Shown: in pieces, positions 8,885 through 18,142 of the stretch
Layout: each line of letters opens with the position of its first letter
How positions within the stretch are numbered: the first letter of the stretch is position 1
Source: Desulfonatronovibrio hydrogenovorans DSM 9292
Lineage (GTDB): Bacteria > Desulfobacterota > Desulfovibrionia > Desulfovibrionales > Desulfonatronovibrionaceae
Direction: 5' to 3'
NCBI RefSeq assembly: GCF_000686525.1
Contig: NZ_JMKT01000001.1
Span: forward strand, 1 to 64,000
DNA length: 64,000 nt
Program-made: the position numbers and the translations under genes
Notes under the pieces: generated by a model
Seen by the model: the letters and a program-made list of their open reading frames with translations, nothing else
The model's database searches: none
What the model was told of the DNA's origin: nothing

Positions 8885-9850
8885 TCATTTTTTATAAATC
8901 CGGGCCATTTTCTGAATTTCAAAAGCCACTTCCTGCTTCAACTCCTCAGGACTGACCACTTCCACGTCCGATCCGAATGACAGCACCTTCAGCTTGATCT
9001 CCCGAAAATCAGCCACCGGGATTTCCAGCTCCAGGGAGCCGTCTTCCAGGTCTCTCATCTTTTGATCCGGATGCCAGATCTGCTCCCTGATCCATCTGGC
9101 CCTGAACCGGCTGAACCGCAGAATAACCGGCCTGTTTTCCCGGCCTTGAAAAATGCCAAAACTCTCCTCCACCTGGTACTGCCACTGATCAGGAGGCCGG
9201 GGGACAAAAGTCTTGTCCTGCTGCTGCACCTCCTCCATCCTGGACAGATAGAACTTGCGCCAGTCCTTTTTGCCCAGGCAAAAGGCAATAAGCACCCATG
9301 ACCCCATATAATGCTGTAGATGGTGGGGCTCCACGCTCCGCTTGGTAGTCTGGTTCATGGCCGGAGAAGTATAGGAAAAACACAGGATTTTCTGGTCCAG
9401 CAATGCCCTGGAAACATCTTCAAAAACCTGGGCCTGGGCTGGAGAATGCCCGTTCCAGACCACGGAAAAAGACTGCTCCATTTTCTGCCTGGTCAGGCCC
9501 ATGCGGCTGGTCCCGGCAATCAGCTTCCGGCTGAAGTCTTCAATGGAAGAGCTGATGTACCCCCCAGTGCTCTTTTCCAGGAGGTTCCAGGCCAGGATCA
9601 GAGTCAGGATTTCCTCCTGACTGAACCTGGCAAAGGGCAGCTCAAAACCTGGTTCTATGTAATAATACCCTTTTCTGGTCCGGTCGTATTCAATGGGAGC
9701 CTGGAATCTGTCCCTGAAACTGGTCACGGTCCGCTGGGCCGTTCTGGAAGAAATTTCAAATTTCCGGGCCAGACCTCCTGGGCTGGGAAAGGCATTCCGG
9801 CATATCTGGCTGTGCAGCCACAATATGCGTTCCAAAAAATTCTGATTCAT
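8885..9850 (-). CDS. WYL-domain transcriptional regulator beside the cas operon
   Basis: The 321-residue protein has an N-terminal winged helix (about residues 10-60, SRTAQRTVTSFRDRF as recognition region) and a C-terminal WYL domain (about 140-315, with GSWVLIAFCLGKKDWRKFYLSRM). WYL proteins sense ligands, often nucleic acids, and several regulate CRISPR or other defence genes. It lies 88 bp upstream of the four-helix-bundle/cas1 operon on the same strand, so it may control that operon or be co-transcribed with it. ATG at 9850 is preceded by AAGGAG. A TTG at 9868 has no ribosome-binding site. Family assignment is firm; the target is inferred. Confidence 0.9.
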   Translation of the reverse strand: MNQNFLERILWLHSQICRNAFPSPGGLARKFEISSRTAQRTVTSFRDRFQAPIEYDRTRKGYYYIEPGFELPFARFSQEEILTLILAWNLLEKSTGGYISSSIEDFSRKLIAGTSRMGLTRQKMEQSFSVVWNGHSPAQAQVFEDVSRALLDQKILCFSYTSPAMNQTTKRSVEPHHLQHYMGSWVLIAFCLGKKDWRKFYLSRMEEVQQQDKTFVPRPPDQWQYQVEESFGIFQGRENRPVILRFSRFRARWIREQIWHPDQKMRDLEDGSLELEIPVADFREIKLKVLSFGSDVEVVSPEELKQEVAFEIQKMARIYKK

Positions 9851-9956
9851 GCCGAATTTCTCCTTCAACTGACCATAGTCAGGTCCATGTTAAATCCGGT
9901 GGATACTTTTTCACCCTGACCATTAAGTAACTTTTAAACCGAGTGATTTTCCTGGT

Positions 9957-10026
9957 CCTTGCAAGCAAAGCAATCTCAGCTGGCTATCCATACTATTGCC
10001 CCGCACCTTCGGGGTGCTCGCAGTAA
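9957..10026. repeat. Degenerate dispersed palindromic repeat
   Basis: In the 426-bp gap between the WYL gene and the next gene, two related arms face each other: CCTTGCAAGCAAAGCAATC at 9957-9975 and ATTGCCCCGCACC...GGGGTGCTCGCAG at 9995-10023, the second with an internal GCACC/GGTGC hairpin. The pattern 'TTGCGAG...GCAAT' is a dispersed non-coding repeat I recognise from many bacterial genomes. Only this copy is visible here. I see nothing coding in the rest of the gap. Confidence 0.45.
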
Positions 10027-10276
10027 CAGCAATCCCGGGCAGTTACATTAAGAAGCCCTCTGTTTAGCAGGCTTGATAAGGACTTTTTCAACCCGCTGTT
10101 GGGAAAATAAAAAACCCAGGCCAAACCGAACATAAATATTGTTTTAAATCAAGGTGGTAGCCAGGTTAAGGTCTGGAGGATTCAAGTCCTGGTCAGTCCT
10201 GCCCGGTCAGGTACTCATTGCCAAACCCGGAAAACAGACTTATGGGATTTTTTACAGGAAAAATAAGGAGGAAATT

Positions 10277-10453
10277 ATGTGCAATGGTTGCGGTTGCGGA
10301 CCTGAAAAGGAATCCAAACACCAGAAATATGTTCACACCCATGAACACTCCCACGGAGACAAGACCCATTCCCATCCCCATGAACACGATCACGACCATG
10401 ATCCCAAGACCGGGGAAGCAATACCCCATTCCCACGACCACAAAAAAGACTAG
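10277..10453 (+). CDS. His-rich 58-residue putative metal-binding protein
   Basis: This small gene starts at ATG 10277 with a strong AAGGAGG site and ends just before an intrinsic terminator, so it is a complete single-gene unit. The N terminus, MCNGCGCG, contains three cysteines. The rest is dominated by histidine, aspartate and glutamate, with repeats such as HTHEHSHGDKTHSHPHEHDHDHD. That composition resembles the metal-storage tails of nickel or zinc chaperones (SlyD, HypB, ZnuA-type loops). Function is inferred from composition only. No metal enzyme gene lies next to it. Confidence 0.75.
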   Translation: MCNGCGCGPEKESKHQKYVHTHEHSHGDKTHSHPHEHDHDHDPKTGEAIPHSHDHKKD

Positions 10454-10460
10454 TCCATAA

Positions 10461-10490
10461 AAAAGGGAGCCGTAACGGCTCCCTTTTTTT
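10461..10490. terminator. Bidirectional intrinsic terminator
   Basis: A perfect GGGAGCCGT/ACGGCTCCC-type stem with a very short loop is flanked by an A run on the left and seven Ts on the right. It can terminate the His-rich gene from the left and the cytochrome operon from the right. Confidence 0.93.
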
Positions 10491-10508
10491 GCCTGGATCT
10501 TTCCAGGT

Positions 10509-13175
10509 TTAATCCCGTTTGTTCCTGGTTCCCTCCAGGATACCCGGATGATGGCCCTCAAAATCCATCTCCTGGATATGGCAGACCGCGCAATTATTGT
10601 TGGCCCCGATGGCATAAGGCTCATTCTGATACTGCAGGGGCTGGACATTGTCCCGGTCCAGTCCGAACTTATTCACAGCCGGATACTCGGCATGGGTTGC
10701 CCCGTGGCAGGACTGGCACATCAGCCCCACATCATCGGCCCGCAGCCGGTACAGCTCGCCCACCTGCTCGTTCCAGACATTAAAGGCCCGAACATCATGA
10801 CTCTCCGGCTGTTCAAAGTCCCTGTGACAGGTCAGACAGTCGGGCTGCTGATTCCAGGGGGTCCTGGGGTTGATCTCATCCAGGGAAGCCACCAGCCTGG
10901 GCTCGATATGGCGCATCAGCTTGCCGGCCCGCTCAGTCTTGCCCTGTTCATATTCCCCTTTCAACAGGGTCAGGGCGTGATCTTCCAGGGTGCCGTGACA
11001 ATAGGTGCAGTCCAGCTTGACGGTGGTGGCATGCACCCCGCGCTTGCAGTCGGTGTATCCGTCAGGATGGCTGGGGTGACAGGTATTGCAGGTTTCCGGG
11101 CCTTCCCGGTCGGTCAGGTAGTTGGCATGAAAACCGTGGATGGCTGCCGGCAGGTTCAAAAGTTCAGGATCGCCCTCAGCATTGAGCAGGGGATCAGCAT
11201 GGCAGCTCTGACAGAGTACGGGCTGTCCAGCCTCGGCCCCGGCCATGAGTTCGGTCCTGTTGCGCTTGTCGTGGAGCTTAAGCACATCCGAAGCAGTTTC
11301 TGCGGCAATGCCCATGGTCCCCTGGACCCGCCATTCTCCGCCGTGACAGGTATTGCAGCCCATTTCCGCTGATACCGGGGCCACGGCCTTGGTCCAGGCC
11401 AGGAGTTCCCCGGTATTCTGGTCCCAGGCTTCCACGTAAAAGAACGGGTACGGATTGATGCTTCCGTCGTCAGCATAGGGTACAACCGGAATCCCTCCGG
11501 CCACAAAGGTCATCAGGTCGTCATTCAGGGTGAACCGGCCTTCCATGCCCAGACCGGTGGGTCCGACATTCCTGGAGATTTCCCGGCCCATCAACGACCT
11601 GGAATTATCCCAGAATGAGACATGATCAGCCGGGTTTTCAAAACCCTGTTCCACCCGGTAAGTGATTACTACATCGTCCAGAACGATTTCCGGAAACGCA
11701 TCCCTGCGCACCAGCTGGGCGTACAAGGTATTGCCCGGGGGCAGCATTGACCAGTAATCATCGCAATCGGTTATGCACTTGAGCCCCAGGTTGTTCCAGG
11801 CCAGGAGCACGTATTCGTCTGTTTCAGGATCAAAGGGCGGAATTTCAAAGTCAATTACTGCAGGCCGGGGCACTTCAGGGGTAGAAATAGCCCTGGCATG
11901 AATATCCTCCACAATAAACCGGGCCAGGGCCAGACGCTCCTGTCTGGTGCCCATGAATCTGGGCATATAGTCGTAGATCTTGCCTATACCATTCAGGGCC
12001 GCATCCATGCCGTACAAACCGTACTTGGCTGTAATGGGCCGGATGTCGTTAAGTGGCCCGTCCAGGCTGTGACAGCTGATACACTGCAGGTTGAAGATCT
12101 CCCGGCCGGCTGCATTCATGTTGGCCTCGGTGATCTCCCGGTTTTCCACCCACCTGGCCAGGGTCAAAAGACCCTGCTCATTGATCTGCTCTTCCATTTC
12201 CACTGGAATGGAATTGGAATACATGTGTTCATAGATGACAAAAGGCCTGCGCCCGGCCTCGCGCATCCATTCAAAGCTGCCCATGTATAAAAGCCCGATG
12301 AACAAAAGGACAAAGGCTACCGGACGCTTGATGCTTCCGGGCATGCGGATGGAATACAAAAGCCCGCCCAGGACAATAATTACTGAGAGCCAGATAAAGG
12401 CCCGGAAAAAGGGTACGATTTCCGGGGAACGCCCCAGGATCATGGCCTTGGCCCCTTCGGGCACGGCTGAGAGATACCACAGACCGGACAGGATGAGAAA
12501 AACAAAAGGTAAAAGCAGCCACTTGGCACAGTAGCGGATCATGGTCTCCCGGAAATCCGGGTCCTTGATCCAGGACGAGGTCACAAACCCGTACAGACCG
12601 GCCAGCATCAGGGCGATAAAGGTCCGGAAAAACAGGGCCGGCCAGAAGGTCGGGTTAAAAAAGGCGTGCCAGACATTGCCTGTCTCCAGCCAGGCCCCTG
12701 GCGAGAGCATAAAGGCGATGATCCCGTTGATCATGAACAGGGACAGCCAGGCAAAAATAAAATAGAGCCAGCCCACCAGGAGGTGTTTTTTGCGCTCCAT
12801 TTTGCCGAAAGTATAAAAATAGACAAAAATGGCCACGATCTCGGCCATGAAAAAGACCCATTCAATGGCCCAGAAATAGACAAAGGTATGGATCAGCCTG
12901 GACGTGGCTGCCGGGCTGATCAGGGAAATGGCAAACCAGATGCCCACCCCGGACACTGCCCCGAAGACCAGAGTCAGGAGCATGAAGAACTTGGCGTGTT
13001 TTTTAGTGTAATCCAGGATCTGCTGCGAGTTTTCCCGGTAGCCTTTTTTCTCGGTCAGCACCAGAAACAGGCCGCCGCCTATGGCAAAATGGGCCACAAA
13101 CACATGCAGCACAGCTATGATCGCTATCCAAAAGCCCCCGCCCAGAGTATACAGTTCCCATACTGGATAGTTCAT
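10509..13175 (-). CDS. bd-like quinol oxidase subunit I fused to octahaem cytochrome c
   Basis: This 888-residue protein begins with about nine membrane spans (residues 10-325) resembling CydA, with His residues in the first helix (AVLHVFVAHFAIGGG) and a conserved HTFVYFWAIEWVFFMAE segment. The remainder lies outside the membrane and has eight CxxCH haem c sites: CISCH near residue 365, then CNTCH, CQSCH, CNTCH, CTYCH, CLTCH, CQSCH and CAVCH between about 600 and 875. I infer quinol oxidation coupled to a multihaem electron outlet rather than O2 reduction, as in the cytochrome c-containing relatives of the bd superfamily. ATG 13175 directly follows the TAA of the partner gene, with AAGGAGG inside the partner's end. 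An intrinsic terminator follows. Confidence 0.85.
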   Translation of the reverse strand: MNYPVWELYTLGGGFWIAIIAVLHVFVAHFAIGGGLFLVLTEKKGYRENSQQILDYTKKHAKFFMLLTLVFGAVSGVGIWFAISLISPAATSRLIHTFVYFWAIEWVFFMAEIVAIFVYFYTFGKMERKKHLLVGWLYFIFAWLSLFMINGIIAFMLSPGAWLETGNVWHAFFNPTFWPALFFRTFIALMLAGLYGFVTSSWIKDPDFRETMIRYCAKWLLLPFVFLILSGLWYLSAVPEGAKAMILGRSPEIVPFFRAFIWLSVIIVLGGLLYSIRMPGSIKRPVAFVLLFIGLLYMGSFEWMREAGRRPFVIYEHMYSNSIPVEMEEQINEQGLLTLARWVENREITEANMNAAGREIFNLQCISCHSLDGPLNDIRPITAKYGLYGMDAALNGIGKIYDYMPRFMGTRQERLALARFIVEDIHARAISTPEVPRPAVIDFEIPPFDPETDEYVLLAWNNLGLKCITDCDDYWSMLPPGNTLYAQLVRRDAFPEIVLDDVVITYRVEQGFENPADHVSFWDNSRSLMGREISRNVGPTGLGMEGRFTLNDDLMTFVAGGIPVVPYADDGSINPYPFFYVEAWDQNTGELLAWTKAVAPVSAEMGCNTCHGGEWRVQGTMGIAAETASDVLKLHDKRNRTELMAGAEAGQPVLCQSCHADPLLNAEGDPELLNLPAAIHGFHANYLTDREGPETCNTCHPSHPDGYTDCKRGVHATTVKLDCTYCHGTLEDHALTLLKGEYEQGKTERAGKLMRHIEPRLVASLDEINPRTPWNQQPDCLTCHRDFEQPESHDVRAFNVWNEQVGELYRLRADDVGLMCQSCHGATHAEYPAVNKFGLDRDNVQPLQYQNEPYAIGANNNCAVCHIQEMDFEGHHPGILEGTRNKRD

Positions 13176-14234
13176 TTAGCCCTCCTTTCCTGCCTCAAAG
13201 GCCAGCCTGAGCATGTAAAAGACCGCTCCCAGACCCAGGACAAAAACAATCAGGAAGATGAACAGGGGAGCGTATTCCGGAATGACCACCCGTTCCGAGG
13301 GATGGTAATAGGGAGCCAGGTAAGCGTTTCTGACCAGGTCCCGCATCAGGACCATAAAGGTAATGGTCAGGATCAGCCCGCCGGCTGTGGCCCAGACCAT
13401 CTTTTTGAAGCTGAACACAAGGATGAGCCCTACTCCGCACAGCCCCACCAGGAAAATCCCGGTATGAAGCATGGAACCGCCCATGAACAAAAGCATGATC
13501 TCCTGGGGCAGACTGATGAGAAACCACAGGCCCACAGCAATCTGAACTATGGTGGCGTATGAAAACCAGGTCATGCCCTGGTCGATATATTCAGTCCCCT
13601 TGGGATCAGCTTTGAGTTTCCAGTTGATGGCCATGACCAGGCCGCCCACTGCCACCGAGGCCACCACAAAGTGCAGATACCTGGGAATCAGGGTGGGATC
13701 GCCCAGATTGAGCATGGTCCCGGACCGGTTCTCAAAATACCCGGTCCATTTTTCAGGACTGAGCATCAAGGTCATATTATTGGTGAACATAAAGGCGATG
13801 ACCAGGGCCAGGACCACGGACAGGCCCAGGAAGTAGACCCTCAGCTGGGGCCACTGGTCGTATTTGAAGTCATAAATATAAGCGCTGTAATAAAGAATCA
13901 CCAGGATCCCTACCACACTCAGCCAGTAAACAGCCATCATGATCGAACTGACGTAGATGAACTGTCCGTAGAGGACCTGGAGGAAAAGCAGAGGAGCCAC
14001 TCCGAAATTGATGGTAAAGGCAATCTTGTAGGGCAGCTTCAGGGAGAAATCCTTGCATACCGGACAGGCCTCATTTCCCTTCCTGACCAGCCGGACCAGG
14101 GAAATGATTCCGGTGCCCAGCATGGCGTTCATCAGCAGAAGATGAAGGATAAAGGTCAGGACCAGAAAAAAATAAAACCATCCCCAGCTGGTCGGGATGG
14201 TATCGGCAATGGGGACCAGGCTCCAGGGGTCCAT
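13176..14234 (-). CDS. Membrane partner subunit of the bd-like/multihaem complex
   Basis: The 352-residue protein is almost entirely hydrophobic, with about eight or nine predicted membrane spans, and has a CPVCKD pair in a cytoplasmic or periplasmic loop near residue 60. It is the first gene of a two-gene unit with the octahaem fusion. By position it corresponds to a second integral subunit (CydB-like role), but I see no clear CydB signature. ATG at 14234 has AAGGGAG at a good distance; a TTG at 14240 is a poorer alternative. The 267-bp gap upstream is divergent with the PilZ gene and should hold promoters for both. It contains a GACCACCTCTTATGAGTGGT dyad at 14412-14431. Confidence 0.75.
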   Translation of the reverse strand: MDPWSLVPIADTIPTSWGWFYFFLVLTFILHLLLMNAMLGTGIISLVRLVRKGNEACPVCKDFSLKLPYKIAFTINFGVAPLLFLQVLYGQFIYVSSIMMAVYWLSVVGILVILYYSAYIYDFKYDQWPQLRVYFLGLSVVLALVIAFMFTNNMTLMLSPEKWTGYFENRSGTMLNLGDPTLIPRYLHFVVASVAVGGLVMAINWKLKADPKGTEYIDQGMTWFSYATIVQIAVGLWFLISLPQEIMLLFMGGSMLHTGIFLVGLCGVGLILVFSFKKMVWATAGGLILTITFMVLMRDLVRNAYLAPYYHPSERVVIPEYAPLFIFLIVFVLGLGAVFYMLRLAFEAGKEG

Positions 14235-14502
14235 AATCAATCTCCCTTTCAGGTCATGGGTTGCAGAAAAAATATCCCGGACTCTTGCCTAAACAAAGAT
14301 TAAACACTAAATAAAAACAGAAGGATAATATCAATCCTGATCTTTGGTACAGATAAAAAAATGTATTTTTACCATACTTTATTTTGAGTACCTGTGCAAC
14401 GAAAAAAATCCTGACCACCTCTTATGAGTGGTAAAATCTTTTATCCCGGACCCAACTTTTGACTTGAGCTGTTTTTTATTTCAACATTAATCCGGAAAAA
14501 AT

Positions 14503-14883
14503 ATGCAGGATGAAAAAAGAAAAAGATTCAGAATCAGCCTTGATTTGCCGGTAGTCATCAAACAGGGAGATATCCGGCTGGTCTCCATGACCAGAGATAT
14601 AAGCCTCAAAGGACTCCGGGCCGAGTTCCGCTCTGAACTTGAGGCAGGCTCCCCCTGCTCCCTGAGCATCAGGCTCAGTTCAGGGGTCAGGATTGATATC
14701 CAGGCTGTGGTCAAATCAAGTTCGTCAAGGGGAACCAGTTTTGACTTCATCAGGATAAATGAACAGAGCTTTTTCCACCTGCGCAACCTGATCAGGCTCT
14801 ACTCGGATGACCCTGACCAGGTGGACCGGGAACTCTTCCAACCAGCCTTTGACCCTGATTCCCTGAACCGGACCAGACCATGA
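14503..14883 (+). CDS. PilZ-domain protein (c-di-GMP receptor-like)
   Basis: The 126-residue product is a single PilZ domain. The N-terminal RKRFR fits the RxxxR c-di-GMP-binding motif, and DISLKGL about 25 residues later fits the D/NxSxxG motif. The following beta strands end in FDFIRINEQSFFHLRNLIRLY, a common PilZ closing helix. It should respond to cyclic di-GMP; the output is unknown. It is followed 25 bp later by the M16 protease gene and may be co-transcribed with it. Confidence 0.87.
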   Translation: MQDEKRKRFRISLDLPVVIKQGDIRLVSMTRDISLKGLRAEFRSELEAGSPCSLSIRLSSGVRIDIQAVVKSSSSRGTSFDFIRINEQSFFHLRNLIRLYSDDPDQVDRELFQPAFDPDSLNRTRP

Positions 14884-14908
14884 CCTTACAACCTGGCGGA
14901 GATACAAC

Positions 14909-17539
14909 ATGCTTAAAAATATAATCAAAATTGCAATCCTTCTTCCAGCCCTATTAATACTTACAGGAAACCAGAACATGGCCCAAGCCCAGGAATACTA
15001 CATCCTCCCCAATGGAATGGAAGTGCTCATTGACCAGGATGACCGCTTCCCCCTGGTATCGATGCGTCTTTATGTCAGGGCTGGATCAGCCCATGAACAG
15101 CCGGGCCAGGAAGGCATCAGCCATTTTCTTGAACACATGGTCTTCAAAGGGACCCAGAAACGGGGTCCCGGGCAGGTGGCTACTGAAATTGAAGAGGCCG
15201 GTGGGTATCTCAATGCAGCCACCAGCTTTGACTACACCGTGTACACCATTGACCTGCCTGCCCAAAAGTGGAGGCTGGGCCTGGATGTGCTCCAGGATAT
15301 GATCTTTGGCTCGGTGTTTGACCCGGATGAACTGGCCAGGGAAAAAAACGTGGTTCTGGCTGAAATTCAGAGATCTCTGGACAATCCCGGAAGCAGGGTT
15401 TTCAGGTCCATCCAGTCCATGATTTTCCACGAAACCCCTTATTTCCATCCCATCCTGGGATACCCGGAAACAGTCAAAAGCTTTGAACAGCAGGATCTCA
15501 AGGATTATGTCCAGCACATGTACCAGCCCGGATCCATGGTCCTGGCTATCAGCGGCCGGGTTCAGGCCGACCAGGTCCTGGACGAGGCCCGGAAACTGTT
15601 CGGAGGACTCCAGAACAGTGACCACCTGACCCTGCCAAGGCCCATACCTGATATCTTTGACCGGGCCATGGCCCCCCAGGACCGGGTCAGAGTGGAACAC
15701 GGCCCGTGGAGAAAAGCCTACATGGCCATGGCTGTCCCAGCCCCGGACCTCAACTCACCAAAGACGGCAGCCTTTGATGTGCTGGCCTACCTTCTGGGCG
15801 GGGACAGCACTTCCATGCTCTTTCGTCAGTTCAAGTACGACCTGGAAATGGTGGACCATATCTCTGCCCAGGTCCTTTCCCTGGAACGGGCCGGCCTGAT
15901 GTATTTCTACGTCCAGCTGGGTCCGGACAGGATCGAACCCTTCTGGGAACAATTCCTGGACAGACTGACCACACTCAAGGCTGAGGACTTTTCTGCCGGG
16001 CAGATCCAGCGGGCCGTGACAAATATCGAGGACAGTCTGTTCCGGGCAAGGGAGACCCTGGGTGGAAAAGCCGGCAGACTGGGATTCAGTCAGCTCTTTG
16101 AGCGATCACCCCGGGCTCAGGAGCAGTACCTGCACAACCTGCAGCGGGTCAGCCACCAGGATCTCCAGGATCTAATCGATAATTATCTCTGCCCGGAGCA
16201 GATGGTGGTCACCACCCTGACCCCGGAACAGGTCCCCCTGTCCCGGGACCTGCTTGTTTCCTCTCTGGATCAGGCTCCCTGTCCAGACCAGAAGCCTGAG
16301 CCTGAACTGCTGCCGGAAGAAGGAGAGACCAGGATCCTGGATCTGGGGTCCGGCAGGACCCTGGTCCTTATCCCTGACCATCACCTGCCCCATGCATCGG
16401 TCAACATAGCCTGGCCCGGGGGAAACAGCCTGGTCTCCGGTGACCAGCAGGGGCTGCCCGAACTCTCGGCCAGGACCCTGACCAGGCAGACCCGGGACAG
16501 GTCTTTTGAACAGATTCAGGAATTCCTGCGGGACAGGGCCTCTTCAATCACCGCTTCAGCATCCAGGGACAGTTTCAATGTGTCAGCCAGGTTTCCCAGA
16601 GACCACAGTTCCCAGATCCTGGATCTGATTTCTGAAATGATTCTGTCTCCGGGATTCGGACCAGGTGAACTGCAGCGGGCTGCTTCCGACCAGATAGCCG
16701 ACATCAGACAGCAGGAAGACCGGCCCCTGGGTTATGCCTTCAGACACCTGTTTCCCTTTTTGTTCGCTTCCGGGTCTTATGGCTACCTGCACCTGGGAGA
16801 GGAGGATTTCCTGGAGCAGGTCACTCCGGAAATGGTCCAAAGCTATTGGGACAGCCAGAGAGCCCAGCCCTTTGTGGTTTCAGTCTGCGGAAGCATTGAC
16901 CAGCAGGCCCTGGACCGGTTCGTGGATTCCCTGAAAACAATCCAGGTCCGCCAGGAGGAACTGACTCCGGACTTTATCTGGTCTGATCAACGGATTAAGG
17001 ACGTGGACCTCAAGGACAGGAGCCAGGCCCATATCCTCATGATCTTTCCCATTCCAGGCAAGGAACACGGGCACACTCCCGGCCTCAGCGTCTTGAACAG
17101 GGTTCTGGCCGGTCAGGGGGGAGTGCTGTTCAGAGAGCTGCGGGACAAACAGGGACTGGCCTATTCAGTGACTTCCCTTCTCTGGCAGAGTCCTGCCACC
17201 GGATTTCTGGCCCTGTATATCGGGACCTATGAAGACAGGGTGGACCAGGCAGTGGATGGATTCCAGCAGGTTATTGCCGGACTCAGGGATCAGGAACTGG
17301 GCAGGGATGAAGTGGCCAGGGCAGCCAATCTTATCTACGGAGAATACCACCGGGGCAGACAGACCATTTCCAGCCGGTCCAGCGAAGCCGCTTCCCTGCT
17401 GGTACAGGGGCTGGATCTTGAATACAACCTGGAAATGACCGAACTGGCCGCCCAGATCACCCCTGCCCAGATCAAGGAACTGGCTCAAACCTATCTTGAT
17501 TCTGATCAAAGCTATCTGATGCGGATTCTGCCCAAATGA
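14909..17539 (+). CDS. Exported M16-family zinc metallopeptidase
   Basis: The 876-residue protein starts with a signal peptide (about residues 1-27, ending AQAQ) and contains two tandem M16 halves. The first has the active-site HxxEH as HFLEH at residues 72-76, with the distal glutamate expected in the region REKNVVLAEIQR. The second half lacks the motif, as is normal. Members degrade peptides in the periplasm in a clamshell of about 900 residues, which fits. ATG 14909 has GGAG 8 bp upstream. It ends base to base with the convergent lipoprotein gene (TGA 17537-17539, then TTA). Confidence 0.92.
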   Translation: MLKNIIKIAILLPALLILTGNQNMAQAQEYYILPNGMEVLIDQDDRFPLVSMRLYVRAGSAHEQPGQEGISHFLEHMVFKGTQKRGPGQVATEIEEAGGYLNAATSFDYTVYTIDLPAQKWRLGLDVLQDMIFGSVFDPDELAREKNVVLAEIQRSLDNPGSRVFRSIQSMIFHETPYFHPILGYPETVKSFEQQDLKDYVQHMYQPGSMVLAISGRVQADQVLDEARKLFGGLQNSDHLTLPRPIPDIFDRAMAPQDRVRVEHGPWRKAYMAMAVPAPDLNSPKTAAFDVLAYLLGGDSTSMLFRQFKYDLEMVDHISAQVLSLERAGLMYFYVQLGPDRIEPFWEQFLDRLTTLKAEDFSAGQIQRAVTNIEDSLFRARETLGGKAGRLGFSQLFERSPRAQEQYLHNLQRVSHQDLQDLIDNYLCPEQMVVTTLTPEQVPLSRDLLVSSLDQAPCPDQKPEPELLPEEGETRILDLGSGRTLVLIPDHHLPHASVNIAWPGGNSLVSGDQQGLPELSARTLTRQTRDRSFEQIQEFLRDRASSITASASRDSFNVSARFPRDHSSQILDLISEMILSPGFGPGELQRAASDQIADIRQQEDRPLGYAFRHLFPFLFASGSYGYLHLGEEDFLEQVTPEMVQSYWDSQRAQPFVVSVCGSIDQQALDRFVDSLKTIQVRQEELTPDFIWSDQRIKDVDLKDRSQAHILMIFPIPGKEHGHTPGLSVLNRVLAGQGGVLFRELRDKQGLAYSVTSLLWQSPATGFLALYIGTYEDRVDQAVDGFQQVIAGLRDQELGRDEVARAANLIYGEYHRGRQTISSRSSEAASLLVQGLDLEYNLEMTELAAQITPAQIKELAQTYLDSDQSYLMRILPK

Positions 17540-18046
17540 TTATCTGGCCAAGGCCCCTTCACTGGCAAAGAACACGCTTCTTTCGCCGGTCAGGGGCTTG
17601 TCCTGGCTGGGCCGGACATATCTGCTTTCAGACAGGTTCATCCGGTAGCCAAAGGTCAGGAAGATATCCCTGGTTACCGGCATCTTTTCCGGCTCCAGCC
17701 GGAACTCAAAGGGGATGCCATCCACCGGATCGAGTCTGCGGGTGGAAAAGACCTGATGGTCCCTGGCCAGGACCTTGCCTTTTTCATCGCTCAAATATAC
17801 AGCCAGCCAGAAATCATGAAGCCATTCTGCCCAGCCCGGCAGGACATCGGTTTTGGGCAGGGCCACCCCGGTGACCACGTAATCCCCGTTTTCCACCATG
17901 CTCACATACTCAAAATCCAGGAACCTCATGCCAAGGTGGTCTGTCTGGTTCAGACTGAACGGATTCTTGTCCAGATGTCTGACGCTCAGATGAGAGCACC
18001 CGGCCATGAACAGAAGTACTGACAACAACAAAATGATTTTCTTCAT
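17540..18046 (-). CDS. Putative lipoprotein of unknown function
   Basis: The 168-residue product has a lipoprotein signal peptide (KKIILLLSVLLFMAGC), with Cys17 as the expected lipidation site. The mature part has no domain I recognise. It resembles a beta-rich outer-membrane-associated protein (for example FEYVSMVENGDYVVTGVA, then a FEFRLEPEKM segment). ATG 18046 has AGGAAAAAG upstream. It is convergent with the M16 gene, with no gap. Confidence 0.75.
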   Translation of the reverse strand: MKKIILLLSVLLFMAGCSHLSVRHLDKNPFSLNQTDHLGMRFLDFEYVSMVENGDYVVTGVALPKTDVLPGWAEWLHDFWLAVYLSDEKGKVLARDHQVFSTRRLDPVDGIPFEFRLEPEKMPVTRDIFLTFGYRMNLSESRYVRPSQDKPLTGERSVFFASEGALAR

Positions 18047-18142
18047 CTTTTTCCTCGCTAACCCCTGACCGGTCAGTTAAATCCAGTTAAAGCCCAGACC
18101 CTGCCAGAACCGGGTTCAGCGGTTAACTTAGCAGGATAAAGA

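Noticed and set aside
10060..10110. Second copy of the MITE-like element
   Set aside because: Only GACTTTTTCAAC and a few nearby bases match the element at 48872-49001; too little to call a copy.
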